Shown here in pieces: positions 10,909 to 21,889 of a stretch of 64,000 nucleotides of DNA. Under the pieces are notes generated by a model that worked only from the letters and a program-made list of their open reading frames with translations, made no database searches and was not told where the DNA came from. The stretch is from Ottelia alismoides (lineage: Eukaryota > Streptophyta > Magnoliopsida > Alismatales > Hydrocharitaceae), in assembly GCA_037367405.1 (NCBI GenBank), contig JAZKJV010006940.1:372001-436000 (forward strand), in the 5' to 3' direction. Numbering within the stretch: position 1 is the first letter of the stretch; every line of letters starts with the position of its first letter. Both the position numbers and the translations under genes were made by a program.

Positions 10909-12388
10909 TCTATATCATGAGGGTACTGGATATTTTGCACCTAAGACTCTTGGATTTCTTGTATTTAATTTTAGTCGATTAAATTCGAGTTCCAATATTA
11001 AAACTTTTGGAAAAATTACAACCAGTCCCCTGTAGTTTCATAATATTGCAATTAAATCTCTACTAGATGTATTAAATTAAATATATTTGGATATTTTACA
11101 TGTTTTCCCTTGAATTTTTGCGTAGGATTTTGGTTTAGCCCATAACTTTTATTTTAATTGCAAATAGACCCCTACCAAGCTGTATTTTCTTTTTGTAGAT
11201 TTTTTTGTTAAAAATTGCTCATGTGCCCTAAAAGTTTGTAGAAAATTACGATACCTACCTTATTTATTATTCTACTATATATATTTTTATTAAGGTATTT
11301 TATCCTATATATATATATATTTATTAACATAAAAGACATGGTTATTTTTCATTACCTGATTTATAAAAATACAAAAAAATATAAAAATGTTTTGAAAAAT
11401 TCCAAAAAATTAGTAGTTTTCTATTATTGTATTTTGCACCTCCAGACTAAAAATCCCTAAAAATAATAAAAGAAAAATTCTAAAAATTAAAAAGCGCCAA
11501 AATCTTTATAAAAACAAAAATATTCTAGGAAAACCCAAAAATATTTATTTCTATTTTTGATTTTTATTAATATAATATACTATATATTAAAAATATTTTT
11601 GGAAAATTTCGGAACCTTTAGCTATTTTTCAATTCTAAAACAATTCAGCCCATTAATATATGTCATTATTTTGATATTTTAATTCAATTAAAAATACAAA
11701 AATTAGTAAAAATTATAAGAAAATACTAAAAATAGAGAAAAACAAAAAAACTAAAAGCATATTATTATCGTATTTTGAGTATTTATAATTATATCTATAA
11801 ATATAAAAGTCCCATGTTATATGTATAGTTATATTTACTCATATTATTATTTATAATTATCAAAAATACCAAAAATATTTTCTAAAAATTCAAAAAAATA
11901 AAAAGGATTGTACTTTAGGGTATTTTCCTAATTTCTTCTTCATTTCATATTTTTATTATATATATCACATATATACCTATATTATATATACTTATATTAT
12001 AACAAATTATAAAGGAAAAAAATTAAAATCATAAAATATCAAAAAATATAAAAAATATAAAATTAAAAGCTATAAAATATAAAAATAATTTTTTAAAAGT
12101 AAATAATTAAAAACTCACTAAAAATAAAAAATCCTCCAAAAATCTTAAAAAACACTTATTGTCTTTTTAGCCATTTCTTGTTGCCCATCCCCGTTCCCCA
12201 TGTGTTCGACACCCTATACATAATTCCATTATACATCTATGTATAGGGTTATAATAAATTTTGACCCCTCATTTTGATTGACTATTTAATTGCTTGCGTG
12301 TGCTAATTGTTGAATTTCTCATCTTTTATGAGCTGTCACCTCATCGACACTATATTCTCGCACTTCGTGAGGATATTTTAGACCCTCA
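10909..12388 (+). mobile_element. LTR D: 3' part of an LTR interrupted by element B
   Basis: Directly after LTR B the sequence resumes in the middle of a second family LTR: 'tattttgcacctaagac' modules (10940-11240), a long A/T-rich tail, then the typical end 'tgtgttcgac..ttataataaattttgac..gctaattgttg' at 12200-12310. The end is placed near 12388. The first half of this LTR should lie left of element B, outside the window. Its right side abuts the Copia reverse-transcriptase fragment, so it was inserted into the Copia element. No target duplication can be checked. Confidence 0.7.
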
Positions 12389-12408
12389 CAAAATTTGAAT
12401 TTTTAGTG

Positions 12409-12560
12409 TGCCTTGTATCTGATGCCTTCACTACCTATATTTTTCTTGAAACCCATTTGCATCCAACGACCTTCCTTCCCTTTGTCAACTTGACAAGATC
12501 CCACATCTGATTCTTATGAAGAGGCTCCATCTCCTCACCCATAACAACAATCTACTGCTC
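12409..12560 (-). pseudogene. Copia reverse transcriptase, N-terminal start only
   Basis: Two minus-strand frames together give the start of the Copia RT domain: 'MEPLHKNQMWDLVKL' and 'VVGCKWV' in one frame, then 'FKKNIGSEGIRYKA' in another, matching the W-V-K..K..D G..R-Y-K-A pattern of RVT_2. A frameshift lies between KWV and FKKN. The domain stops at RYKA, where LTR D begins, so more than 200 residues including the catalytic YVDD are missing. It is non-functional. Confidence 0.8.
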
Positions 12561-12816
12561 AAATTTCGCCCCTGCTATAACCTCCTTACAAGTGGAGGGA
12601 TCTGGAGACTCTACCTCCCCCACAACATGTAGTGAAAATGCAACCACGTCTTGAAATCTGTATATCTGGGGTGGATGTATATCTCTACGGAGCCGATCAA
12701 CAACAACACTTAGTTGCCTCTCCTCCGGTTTCTCAGCTTCAGGCTTTTCAATAATAGCTTGATCATGAGTGGTGATAAACTACATGATCACTACTTGATG
12801 TCAGTCCAAACTCCAC

Positions 12817-13725
12817 CTATTCGTGTGCATCTTCACCTGTTCTTGCATTAGCATACTCACTACTTGAGTGAAGTATGGAATTCTCATTAAATGTAATATT
12901 CATGCTAACAATAATTCTATGCTTAATAGGGAGCCATATTATGTACTCCTTCACTCCTGCACCATATCCTGTAAACATATCTTTTTTCTTCCTTGGTTTC
13001 AACGTCCATTCACGAACATGATAGTGTGCAGGACAACCAAAGACATGTAAAAGAAAATAATCAGCATGATTACCAGACCATACCTCCATGGGTATTTTGC
13101 AGTTGATAGCAAATACAAGATTCCGATTCACCAAGTAACACGATGTATTCATAGCTTCTACCAAGAATGATCTGTCAAGACCAGCCTTAGAGAGCATGTA
13201 CCTTGCTTTCTCTAGAAGCGTCATGTTCATTTGTTATGCAACTCCATTTTGTTGTGGTGTATCTCTGACAGTGAGGTGTCTCGCAACACTCTCCTCCTTG
13301 CAGAACTCACTAAACTATGGCAAATAGAAATCTAACCCGTTATCAATACGAAGACGCTTTACTTTCTTGGAAGTTTGGTTTTCCAACTACCTATAGGTCT
13401 GAAATGCTTCGTTCTTGTACTTCATCATGTACGCCCAAACCATCCTAAAGTAATCGTCAATAATAGATAGAAAATACTTGGCACCTCCCAAAGATGAGAC
13501 CCGTGAAGGGCTCCAACAATTTGCATGGATGTAGTCCAATCTCTCCTTTGTCTTGTTAGTAGCTTTCCTGAATTGATTCATGTATTGTTTCCTGAACACA
13601 TAGTACTCACAGAACTCCATCTTGGTTCCCTTGAGATCCTCGATGAGACCCTTTTGCCTGAGGATACTCATCCCCATTTAACTCATGTACCCCAGCCAAA
13701 TATACCACAATTCTGAATCTGATTT
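12817..13725 (-). pseudogene. Copia pre-integrase and integrase core, broken
   Basis: On the minus strand the GAG-pre-integrase signature 'LWYIWLGYMS*MGMSILRQK' (13640-13725) precedes an integrase core: 'LDYIHANCWSPSRVSSLGGA', 'IDDYFRMVWAYMMK', 'RIDNGLDF', 'TPQQNGVA', then the stretch to 'HVFGCPAHYHV'. The catalytic triad is damaged. The first Asp (normally HAD) is Asn, codon 13519-13521. The Glu after NGVA is a TAA stop, codon 13234-13236. Other stops lie after FQTYR, after FYLP and after YMS. The second Asp (RIDNG) is kept. Product length would match a normal integrase if the breaks were absent, so this is point decay rather than deletion. Confidence 0.9.
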
Positions 13726-14100
13726 CATGGATTATATTGTCACTGCAACAAAACATGTAACTGTAGACCCCTACATGACATATGGGATCTTTTGCTTGTT
13801 GCCATTGATGACAAACACCCCACCTTTGGCAATCTTCATAACTCCACCGTCATTGCTATACCTATATCCTTTAGAATCCAAGACTCCAAGGGGTATTAGG
13901 TTCTTTCTCAAATCTGGAACATGGCATACTTTGGTCACCATTCACATGACTCCATTATGCATCTTGTTTTTCAGAGAGTCGATCCCTACAATATTTCATG
14001 ATGCACCATTCCCCATGATGGTATTTTCACCATCTATCTTCTCATAGGTAGAGAACCAATCTTCATTGGGTGCCATATGGTGAGAATGGCATGAATCAAG
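13726..14100 (-). pseudogene. Copia protease-region remnant
   Basis: Between gag and the pre-integrase domain the minus strand reads phrases typical of the Copia segment after the protease site: 'WMVTKVCHVPDLRKNLIPLGVLDSKGYRY' and 'VMKIAKGGVFVI', as in the W..V..V.Y.P.L..NL.S.G.L known from this family. The aspartic-protease start region (normally near HM) is present only as an eroded 'HSCHSHHMAPNEDWFSTYEKIDG' stretch with the active DSGA-type motif not visible. Stops interrupt the frame near 13740-13780. Confidence 0.6.
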
Positions 14101-14103
14101 AAT

Positions 14104-14972
14104 TCATGTATTATCTGCCGTCTTTTGATCTGTGATAGTGAGAACCAGATCATCTTCTGAGTTTGCTCCTCCTTGAGCCATGGCAGCAACCATGGTTTTC
14201 CCTTTCTTATTCGGGCAGTCCTTCTTCCGATGTCCATGTTCCTTGCAGTAATTACAAATATCCTTAATATTGTGATTCTTTGAGTTGGAATTATGTTTTC
14301 CCTTGTTCGCGTAGACATAATTGGCATGGCTCTTTTCATGAGTTATAACCAAACCTGTAGCATTAGAGTCATGCTTTCCCGTAGCCATATGATGAAGTTC
14401 TCGCGTATGTAGACTCTCATGAACTTCCTCTAGGATTATTGATTCTCTTTCCACAATAAATGATTGAACAAAATTCTCATTCGATAATGGAAGAGAAACA
14501 AACAAATTCAAAGCATCCTCCTCATCTTCAATCTTAACATCTATGTTTCTTAAATCCATCAACAATATATTTAAGTGATCTAGATGTTCTTTAAGAGATA
14601 TACCTCCTGCATGCAGAGAGAGAGAGAGAGAGAGAATAGACGTTGCTTCAATAACAACTTGTTGGTTAGAGACTTCTTTATGTACATGCTTTCGAGTCTC
14701 AACCACAGGCCGACCACACAATCCTCATCGGCAACCTCCGTGATAATCTCGTTCGCAAACATAACATGATCATCAAGCGCCTTCTCTTGCTGCACAGTCA
14801 ACTTGTAGGGTTCGTATGCCTTCCCTCGCTTCTAATCTAAAGACACCCAGATGCACTACTGCTTCAAAAAGGTGCGCGTCTTGATATGCTATAGGCTGAA
14901 TCCATTCTTCCATGTGAACTTTTCGATTTTCAAATTGCGTGATGTCCTCTTGCTTGATGATCTAGAAAAATC
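14104..14972 (-). pseudogene. Copia gag (UBN2-type with zinc knuckle), frameshifted
   Basis: The gag starts just downstream of the PBS with 'RTSRNLKIEKFTWKNGFSL', goes on with 'QQEKALDDHVMFANEIITEV' and 'LWLRLESMYIKKSLTNKL', the core of the Copia gag (UBN2) domain, and ends in a CCHC zinc knuckle 'CNYCKEHGHRKKDC' (C-X2-C-X4-H-X4-C). Stops lie near 14890-14850. In the middle of the UBN2 domain a GA microsatellite shifts the frame: before it the frame ending ..QRLFSL is right, after it the frame ..SLKEHLDHLN. The second frame is open for about 200 codons. Non-functional. Confidence 0.88.
14615..14635. repeat. (AG)10 microsatellite inside Copia gag
   Basis: An uninterrupted AG run lies in coding sequence where related gags read R-L-Y-S-L-x-M-Q-E. 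Its length puts the two halves of the gag out of frame, so it probably grew from a short CT-rich codon pair by slippage. Confidence 0.9.
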
Positions 14973-14976
14973 CGAT

Positions 14977-14988
14977 GCTTTGATACTA
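14977..14988 (-). other. Primer-binding site of the Copia element (initiator-tRNA-Met type)
   Basis: The minus strand reads TAGTATCAAAGC, two changes from the standard TGGTATCAGAGC that pairs with tRNA-iMet in plant Copia elements. It lies three bases from the LTR end at 14992, as expected. Confidence 0.8.
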
Positions 14989-14991
14989 GTT

Positions 14992-15089
14992 TGTTGCAAA
15001 TCGCGGAAGCACGCACAAACGAGATCAATCAAGCAAGCATAGAGACACAAATATTTACACGGTTCACCCGTAACTGGGCTACGTCCTTG
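14992..15089 (-). mobile_element. Copia 5' LTR, 3' portion (left of CACTA insertion)
   Basis: Runs from the LTR end (minus-strand ..TTTGCAACA) to the CACTA insertion. It contains the phrase 'acggttcacccgtaactgggctacgtcc', reminiscent of other plant Copia LTRs. Joined with 27186-27436 it makes an LTR of about 349 bp with TGTTG..CAACA ends. The last three bases, TTG, are the left target-site copy of the CACTA element. Confidence 0.85.
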
Positions 15090-15116
15090 CACTACAAGAA
15101 AGCGCAGTTTTTGCGA
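15090..15116 (+). repeat. Left terminal inverted repeat of CACTA element
   Basis: Starts CACTACAAGAAAGCGCAG and goes on TTTTTGCGA. It pairs with the right terminus at 27156-27182. Confidence 0.93.
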
Positions 15117-15560
15117 TCACATATGTGGTGATAACGTAGTGTCCTGTTGGTGCCAACGTAGTCACAATCCCCTATTGCAACCACATTTAGTAGCAAAATA
15201 TGTGGTCGGGCCAAGAGGGTCGCAAACTATCTACGATCACAATTTAGTCGTAAGGTGGTAGCAAGATGTAGTCGTTCATAGTCGCTATATAGTCACAGTG
15301 TAGCGTCAACTTTTGGTTTAACTCTGACTAAAGACACACCATATTGCGACCAAATGGCCAGTACAAGTATGAATTTTCATGACTACCTACAGATTATTTT
15401 TCCATCACTGCATTTACAATAACGACCATGTTACTACTACTTTACTACTATGGTAGTAGTGAGGTAGTCGCAATGTAGTAGCAGATGTTATTTGCCCAAT
15501 CATGTGACTACCATGTTGCTACTACAGTGGTAGCTAAATAGTAGCCGAGTAGTCGCAAAC
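15117..15560. repeat. Left subterminal repeat region of CACTA element
   Basis: Short motifs tagtcgc, tagtcaca, gtagtcg, tggtagc and their complements recur at irregular spacing over more than 400 bases. In En/Spm elements such subterminal repeats bind the TnpA protein. That role is inferred here from position and repetition only. Confidence 0.8.
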
Positions 15561-15996
15561 TCTGCTATCCTGATAAAAAAAATAACCTGTAACCAACAAT
15601 AGAGTAGATGATTCCCCTGTAGTATAATATAATCAACCAAGCTTCTTGAGATCCTCCAATCAATATTATAATATAATCAACCTGTTAACTGTAGTTACAA
15701 TTAAATGTAATCGTATTTAAGAAAAATGAATCTTTCCTGTATAAAGCTAAAAGTTCAAAACAATAGAAAGGCACACATTCAAGACATGACTGACATCTAC
15801 AAGTTGAAGACTATACAAAGCAAAAGTTAAAAAGCTAAAAGATCAAGACACGTACCTATTAGTTGAAGACAATATAAAGTTAGATACAAGTTCATGATAA
15901 ACTAAAGCTACAAGTTCAGTAAATATAAAACTACAAATTCAAGTGCATAAAAACTACAAGTTCATGACTTACATTTAGACACTAAAGTTTTTAACA
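15561..15996. other. AT-rich part of CACTA element without recognisable feature
   Basis: Between the subterminal repeats and the 3' end of the transposase-like gene. The phrase 'acaagttcatgactta' / 'aagttcaa' recurs loosely at 15740-15970, possibly 3' untranslated sequence of the minus-strand gene. No open frame of note. Confidence 0.4.
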
Positions 15997-17884
15997 TTAC
16001 AAGATTCTGTCATAAAAACTTTCTTTTCCTTCATACCGAAAAAACACCTTCCTTTGCCTTTTCCTTCCCCTTGTTCTTCTTGTCTTTGTCCTTTTTTGTG
16101 GTACCTTTCTATTTTCTGTAGATTCCGAGATTACAACCCCTTTGCGATGCGAAACTCTATATGCGGTGGCATCGTCTTCATCCTCGTCTTCATCCTCCTC
16201 TCCATCCTCCTCTTCGTTCTCATCCTCCACCCCGTGAACTTTTGGAATTGTAGTCCTATTAGTTATAAGAAGAAAAATAAGTCATTCATTGCAAAAATAT
16301 TTAGAAAGATGAATCAATGTATGTACTAAAACATAAATTAGACTATAAGACATACCTTAAATAATTTACGTCCTCCTTCAAAGAGACCATTCCAGAAGAT
16401 AATTTTGCAATGCAGATGACATGGTACCAACTGTGGATACCATGAATTCACAGCTTGTGATAGTTGTCTAAACTCATCCTCAGAGATCCCTGACTATGAT
16501 GTTGGAGTGTTATACATTGAGGTCTTCTCCAAATAAGTGGATGCTCCAATAGAATCAGAAGATGATGAGAACTTGGGTGGCAAACCACCCAAAGTCTGCC
16601 TTCTATTAGGTCCCACTTCACGCTCTTTAAGGACTTCTTGCCATAAGCTGGCAACAAAGTCCACCTCCCCTTCAGATTCTGGGACATCGACCCTTTCTGC
16701 ATACAACTCCTTGTAACGATCCTACAAGAGAATTCTTTTAGTTATATACCAAACAACTATAATTTTATAGCAAGAGTAGTATGCATACCATCACCGCCTT
16801 TGCCTCAGGTGTAGACCAATCACCCCCACTTGTATGCGTAGCAGTCCACCATTTTTCCAATGATGGGGGGTGATTGTCAGCAACACTCTATTATTGTCCA
16901 TATGTTAATCATCGGTAAAAGTTGAAATTTAAAAAAGTATAAAAACTTGTACATAACATTTCATCCTTAGAGTACCAAAACTTTTTGATCCACTAGTGGA
17001 TTTGATTGACTGCTTCCACCTATTTGTCTTCCCCGCTTCAGAACGTTTTTGAAAAGTCTCTTGAGTAAAGAGATCGCAATAACGTCTCCACCTTTCTGGA
17101 ATGCACCATGATGGACCACATGTTTTTGCCCTCTCCCAATCTTCCACATCATCAATCTTTTTAATTGCAGCTTTTCTTGCCCTGTAAACATTGTCTTTGA
17201 CAAGATCTGTTGCTAATTTCACCAGGGCTTGCCGATACATTTCTTTTGTGTGGTCCAAGGGTAAAGCAAACAAATTCTACAATTCAAATTTTGGTTACTA
17301 CTAATCAATTGTATAATTAAAAAATAAAATGATTCCTTCAAAATAGTTCTTACGTAGTCGCCATTCAAAATTCTCTCTTGTTCATCAGGAGTCATGCAAC
17401 TCCATCTGTAGTCTGAACAATCTTGCATGGAGCGGAAGACCTTACTAAACGCCTGAGCCACTGCATGCTGATGATCAAGAGTATACCTAAATATTCAAAG
17501 CAATTTTATAAAATTATAGATAAAGCATAACTGTGAATAAGGTTCTACCTAAAAGTTCAATAAAAGAATAAGTATGTTTTGGAAATACCCGTCACGTAAA
17601 AACTGTAAGACCCTGCATGGATCCTGAGGTGGAGGAGGCGGGGTCGGCTGAGAGGGTAGACATTATGTAGGGCCTTCAGACTCATGAGGACTATGCTGCT
17701 GGCTGGAGGACTGTGGTGTGGGCTGACGAGTACGTGTCACACTAGGAGTTGTCCTTATTTGAGGAATATAATGAACATATTGTGGAGGGACTTGTAAACC
17801 ATTCTCTTGCATGTAAGAGACAAGCTTCGCAACCTCATCATTACATTCACCTATAGACAAAATTTTATTAATTGAAATAAACAT
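15997..17884 (-). pseudogene. CACTA second protein (Transposase_24 / TnpA-like), probably multi-exon
   Basis: Minus-strand pieces in order: 'MFISINKILSIGECNDEVAKLVSYMQENG' with a Q/S/P-rich tail (17884-17663); 'MAQAFSKVFRSMQDCSDYRWSCMTPDEQ' (17461-17360); and 'LVKDNVYRARKAAIKKIDDVEDWERAK' with 'FQKRSEAGKTNRWKQSIKSTSGSKSF' (17273-16960). The last two are typical of the plant transposase family Transposase_24: an R/K-rich start, W..LC..F....FQKRS..NK.NR.K....HT.GS.SF. Further exons appear at 16706-16448 and at 16230-15997, where an acidic run (EDENEEEDGEEDEDED) meets a basic C-terminus. Pieces are separated by AT-rich introns, so a spliced gene is possible. Whether it is intact cannot be told without transcript data. 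Confidence 0.7.
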
Positions 17885-18080
17885 ATAACAATGTATAAAG
17901 ATATGAAATTATACCACTGGGGTCCGGGGTATGACGATCATCCTAGTGTGAACCCCCTAGGACCTCGACCACATGTGATAGTCATTTCCTGTATACATAC
18001 ACAAGCTTATTACTCAAATAATTTCAAAATAATAAATGTGTTGAATCACCAAAAGAAGAACATTGATAAGAGCATTACGT

Positions 18081-21000
18081 TTAAGGAATTATTGTAATAT
18101 TTTGTGGTGTCTCATATTCTGAAATAAGCAAATTTGTTGATGCACAATCCACAGTTACGTGTTCACTGTCATCGATATAAATGCGTGACATTTTCTTCAA
18201 TACCGTGAGACGATCATCTCTTTTTCCCCCAACATTAGGTACATAACATATCTGCTCAGCTTGTGTGCTAAGGATAAAAGGTTCAAATCTTCGTACATAC
18301 TTTCGAGGGATGACATCTACAATATTGTGTACGTGGTCAACAACCACGCCATGTTGTGGATCATACCAGTTACACGAAAATAAAAAGAGTTTATTAGGGG
18401 ATGGCATATTATATTCAAGTTTAAGCACCTCATTGAGAACCCCATAGTAATTCAGGTTGTCCTCGCCGTAACAAGATCCCTTAACCATCATGTCAGAGTT
18501 GTACGTAGTTAAGCTATTGGTTGTGTCAAGACAATGAAATCTGTACCCATTACCTAAAAAACCCTCGTATGACATGACCATATAATTTGGACCAAGAGCA
18601 AAATTATTTAAAATCTTATATCTGTGATCTGTTGGACTAATAAGCTTTACTCTTTCCTTAAACCAAGAAGGGAATGTCCTCCTAAATTCTTCAACCACGT
18701 CGTCATCAGTAAAAAGAGGATTTTCCATCATTAGTTTATCCTTATACTCCCTGCAAAAATAAATTAATGATTAAGCATTTAACTACTTATATTATGATTT
18801 AAAGACAATGTGATGGATACATACTCTGCAAAAGGTATCACTTCGTCTGTATTATCTAGAACGTAAAGCTCAGCAGCTTCCTTCTCTTGAGAACTCATCA
18901 TGCGTGGTAGAACGTAAAGCTCAGCAGCTTCCTTCTCCTGAGAACTCATCATGCGTGGCTTCCATTTTTTCAAAGGTCAACCATAAGTACGGAAGCTAGA
19001 GAGACTAACTAAAAAATCATCGTTGCCATTGTACTCATTTCGCATTGGACGATTGTGCACAGTTTTCAAATCGTCTGACAAATATCTTGAACAAAAGTTT
19101 GCAACCTCTTCTGAAATGTGTTGTGCGCTTATCGATCCTTCAACCTTGTTTTTATTTCAAACCTTTCTCTTTAAGAAAAACATATACCTATATGTAGGTT
19201 TACATACATTATGAGATTGCACAAAATTAATATTTTAACTTGGTAATTTCAATGTAAAATTTACCTCTCAAATGAATACATCCAGCGGTATTTAACATGT
19301 CCATCAACTTTAGCTTCATAGGGAAGGTGTGTCATTAAGTGTTCCATTGAGTCAAAAAAAAGATGGAGGAAATATCTTCTCAAGGTTACACAACATAATA
19401 ATGAGTGCACTCTCCTCAAAGCTTTCCATATCTTTGACTAACAACTTGGCCGAGCATACACATTTGAAAAAGTGACTCAAATCACTTAGAACATCATGAA
19501 CTCCCTTCGGTAATAATCCTCTAAAAGCAAGAGGTAATAATTGCTCCATAAATACGTGACAATCATGACTTTTCATTCCCTTAAAAATATTTTTCTTCAG
19601 ATCAACAAGTTTGGATATGTTCAACGAAAATCCATCTGGAATTTTTAATTTACTAGCCCATTGACAGACATCTTTCACTTCATCTCTACTTAAGCAGTAT
19701 TTTGCCTTAGGCATATAAATATGCCCATCTTCTGAATCTATTAGGCCTAACTCAGGACGAGCGAAAAGTTTCACAAGATCTCTGCGAGCATTCTCTGTAT
19801 CTTTTGTATTACCAGTGACATTCATTACCGTGTGGAATACATTGTCAAATACATTCTTTTCTATGTGCATAACATCTAAATTGTGCCGGATAAGTAAATT
19901 TGGCCAGTATGGTAGTTCCCAAAAGATACTAACTTTCGTCCAGTTATAGTTATCCCCAAATCCTAGAAGAGGTAGAACACAATCATCTGAACTCTTTAAC
20001 TCCATTAGCCTTCTAAATATCCCATGTCCGGATAGCCTGACAGGTGGATCTGAATCTTCAATTGTATTTCTTCTGAATGCCATCTTTTGTTTCCTATATA
20101 GATGATCCTTCGGTAAGAATTGTCGATGGCAGTCAAAGAAGCATGGTTTTCGATCATGCTCAAGTTGAAATGCTTTCGTATTTTCCATGCAATATGGACA
20201 ACTTCTTTTCCCATGTGTACTCCATCTCGATAGCATTCCATATGCTGGAAAGTCACTAATTGTCTACAATAAACCTACTCTCATATGAAATTTACTACGA
20301 GTAATAGCGTCATATGTCTCCTGGCCTTTCTCCCATAGTTCCTTGAGTTCGTCAACTAATGGTTTGAGATAAACATCCAAATATTTTCAAGGATGGCTTG
20401 GACCAGGCACAAGTAAAGTTAGAAATATATATTGCTTCTTGTTGCACAACCATGGTGGCAAGTTGTACGGAGTGATGATAACTGGCCAACACGAGTAATC
20501 TTTCCCTCGACCATGTGGATTAAATCAATCAGTAAACAAACCAATCACTACATTCCTCTTATCCATAGCAAAAGTGGAAGATGACTCCATTAAAGCCCTC
20601 CAACAAGCTGAGTCAGAAGGATGTTCCATAAAGTCACCACGAATATGATCTGCATGCCAAGTCATGTCTTTAGCAGTTTCTTTGCAATAATAAAGTCGTC
20701 GTAAACGTGGTGCTATAGGAAAGTAACGGAGCACCTTCTGTGGAATATTTGTCTTCATATTTAATTTATATTTAGGTTCACCACATTCTGTACATTTAGT
20801 CTCATTTGTAAATTTTTCCCCATAATAGATGATATAATGGTTGGGGCATGCATCAACTAACTTTTCTGATAAGCCAAGTGTACTCATCATGGTTTTTATT
20901 TTATAATAGGTACCAGGTAGGACATTATCTTCCGGACGCATTCTCCCATGGCATTGAAACTAGCATCAGTCATATTATACTCAGCTTTAACTGTCAGCAA

Positions 21001-21582
21001 CTCGGTAACGACAGATAGAAGAGAAAATGATTTACAACCATACCATAATCCCTCCTCAGCCTTTTGTAACAATTCAATAAAATCTTTGGATTCTCTACTG
21101 AATTCATCATCACAACCCTCTGAAGAAGGGTTAAAGTTTGGACCTGCTGCATCCATAACCATCTCAACAAAAGGATTGTCCGACATCTGAGTCCTCTCTC
21201 GGTAAGTTGCTCGGACCTCTCCATGAGCATACCAACATTTGTAATCATTGACAAAACCATTCTTGCACAAGTGTTCTGCCACAACGTCTCTAAATTATTT
21301 CTTCGTCAATCCACATTTCATACGGGGGCATATAATCTTTCCATCTATGTCAACTATTCTGTCTCCTTAGGCATAAGCGAAATTGAGAAAGCCTTCTACA
21401 CCAATTAAAAATGAAATGCAAATGGAGCCATTCACTGCGCAGTTATACATCCAATCCCTTGTCGAACTCATTGCTCTACATACAACGAGATCATAATAGT
21501 TATTTAGACACATAGTTTTATATGATGAAAACTTATCCTCTAATGAAAAAAAAGCAACACCAACATACATATCTCCATTCAC
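18081..21582 (-). pseudogene. TNP2-type CACTA transposase with N- and C-terminal associated domains, inactivated
   Basis: Minus-strand order: Transpos_assoc domain ('TRDWMYNCAVNG', 'GKIICPRMKCG', 'HLCKNGFVNDYKCWYAHGE', 21480-21215); TNP2 core ('VLRYFPIAPRLRRLYYCKET', 'MTWHADH', 'NVVIGLFTD', 'CWPVIITPYNLPPWLCNKK', 'LPYWPNLLIRHNLDVMHIEK'; 20941-19700); DUF4218 ('LPKGVHDVLSDLSHFFK', 19520-19060); DUF4216 ('NYYGVLNEVLKLEYN', 'LFLFSCNWYDP', 18731-18081). Breaks: stops at 21367-21369, 21295-21297, 20525-20527, 20387-20389 and 20264-20266, a frame change near 20935, a frameshift in an A8 run at 19354-19361, and a further stop near 19157. An apparent intron follows 'YRWMYSFER'. Domain order and length are normal for the family, so decay is by small mutations. 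Confidence 0.92.
18857..18958. repeat. 51-bp tandem duplication in transposase C-terminal part
   Basis: Two adjacent 51-bp units (18857-18907 and 18908-18958) differ at about two bases. On the minus strand they encode 'SQEKEAAELYVL' twice, in frame, so 17 residues are duplicated between the DUF4218 and DUF4216 segments. Confidence 0.92.
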
Positions 21583-21889
21583 CCTTACATTATCCTTTAA
21601 TGGTCAGAACCTCATTACTGTAGATAAAATAGTTAACTTGGAAATGTAGCACAACACAAGAGAATGTGATTCTTCGAAACACACTTCTTTATTTGCTTGC
21701 AATTGCCTTTCTCTTTTTCTCCCTTTCCTTTTTACGTGTGGTTGCCTGTCTTGGGGGCGAATGTGATCTTGGAGGGATTGCTTAATGGCAAGTGATGGGA
21801 CTATCTAGATAATTTTGATCAAATTTTTTAGAAGTGGTTTTTTCTTGTGAAAGTCCTGTTGAAAATAATGAACAGGAGATGATAGCAGC
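21583..21889. other. Upstream part of CACTA transposase, unassigned
   Basis: AT-rich and without repeats or an open frame of note. It lies 5' of the transposase on the minus strand, so leader or promoter sequence could be here, but none can be pointed out. Confidence 0.35.

Noticed and set aside
7115..12388. One single 5.3-kb LTR
   Set aside because: The LTR end phrases (ttataataaatttt.., gggttaattgttg) occur twice, near 10745-10830 and 12245-12310, and the module region restarts at about 10930. Two LTRs, one inside the other, fit better.
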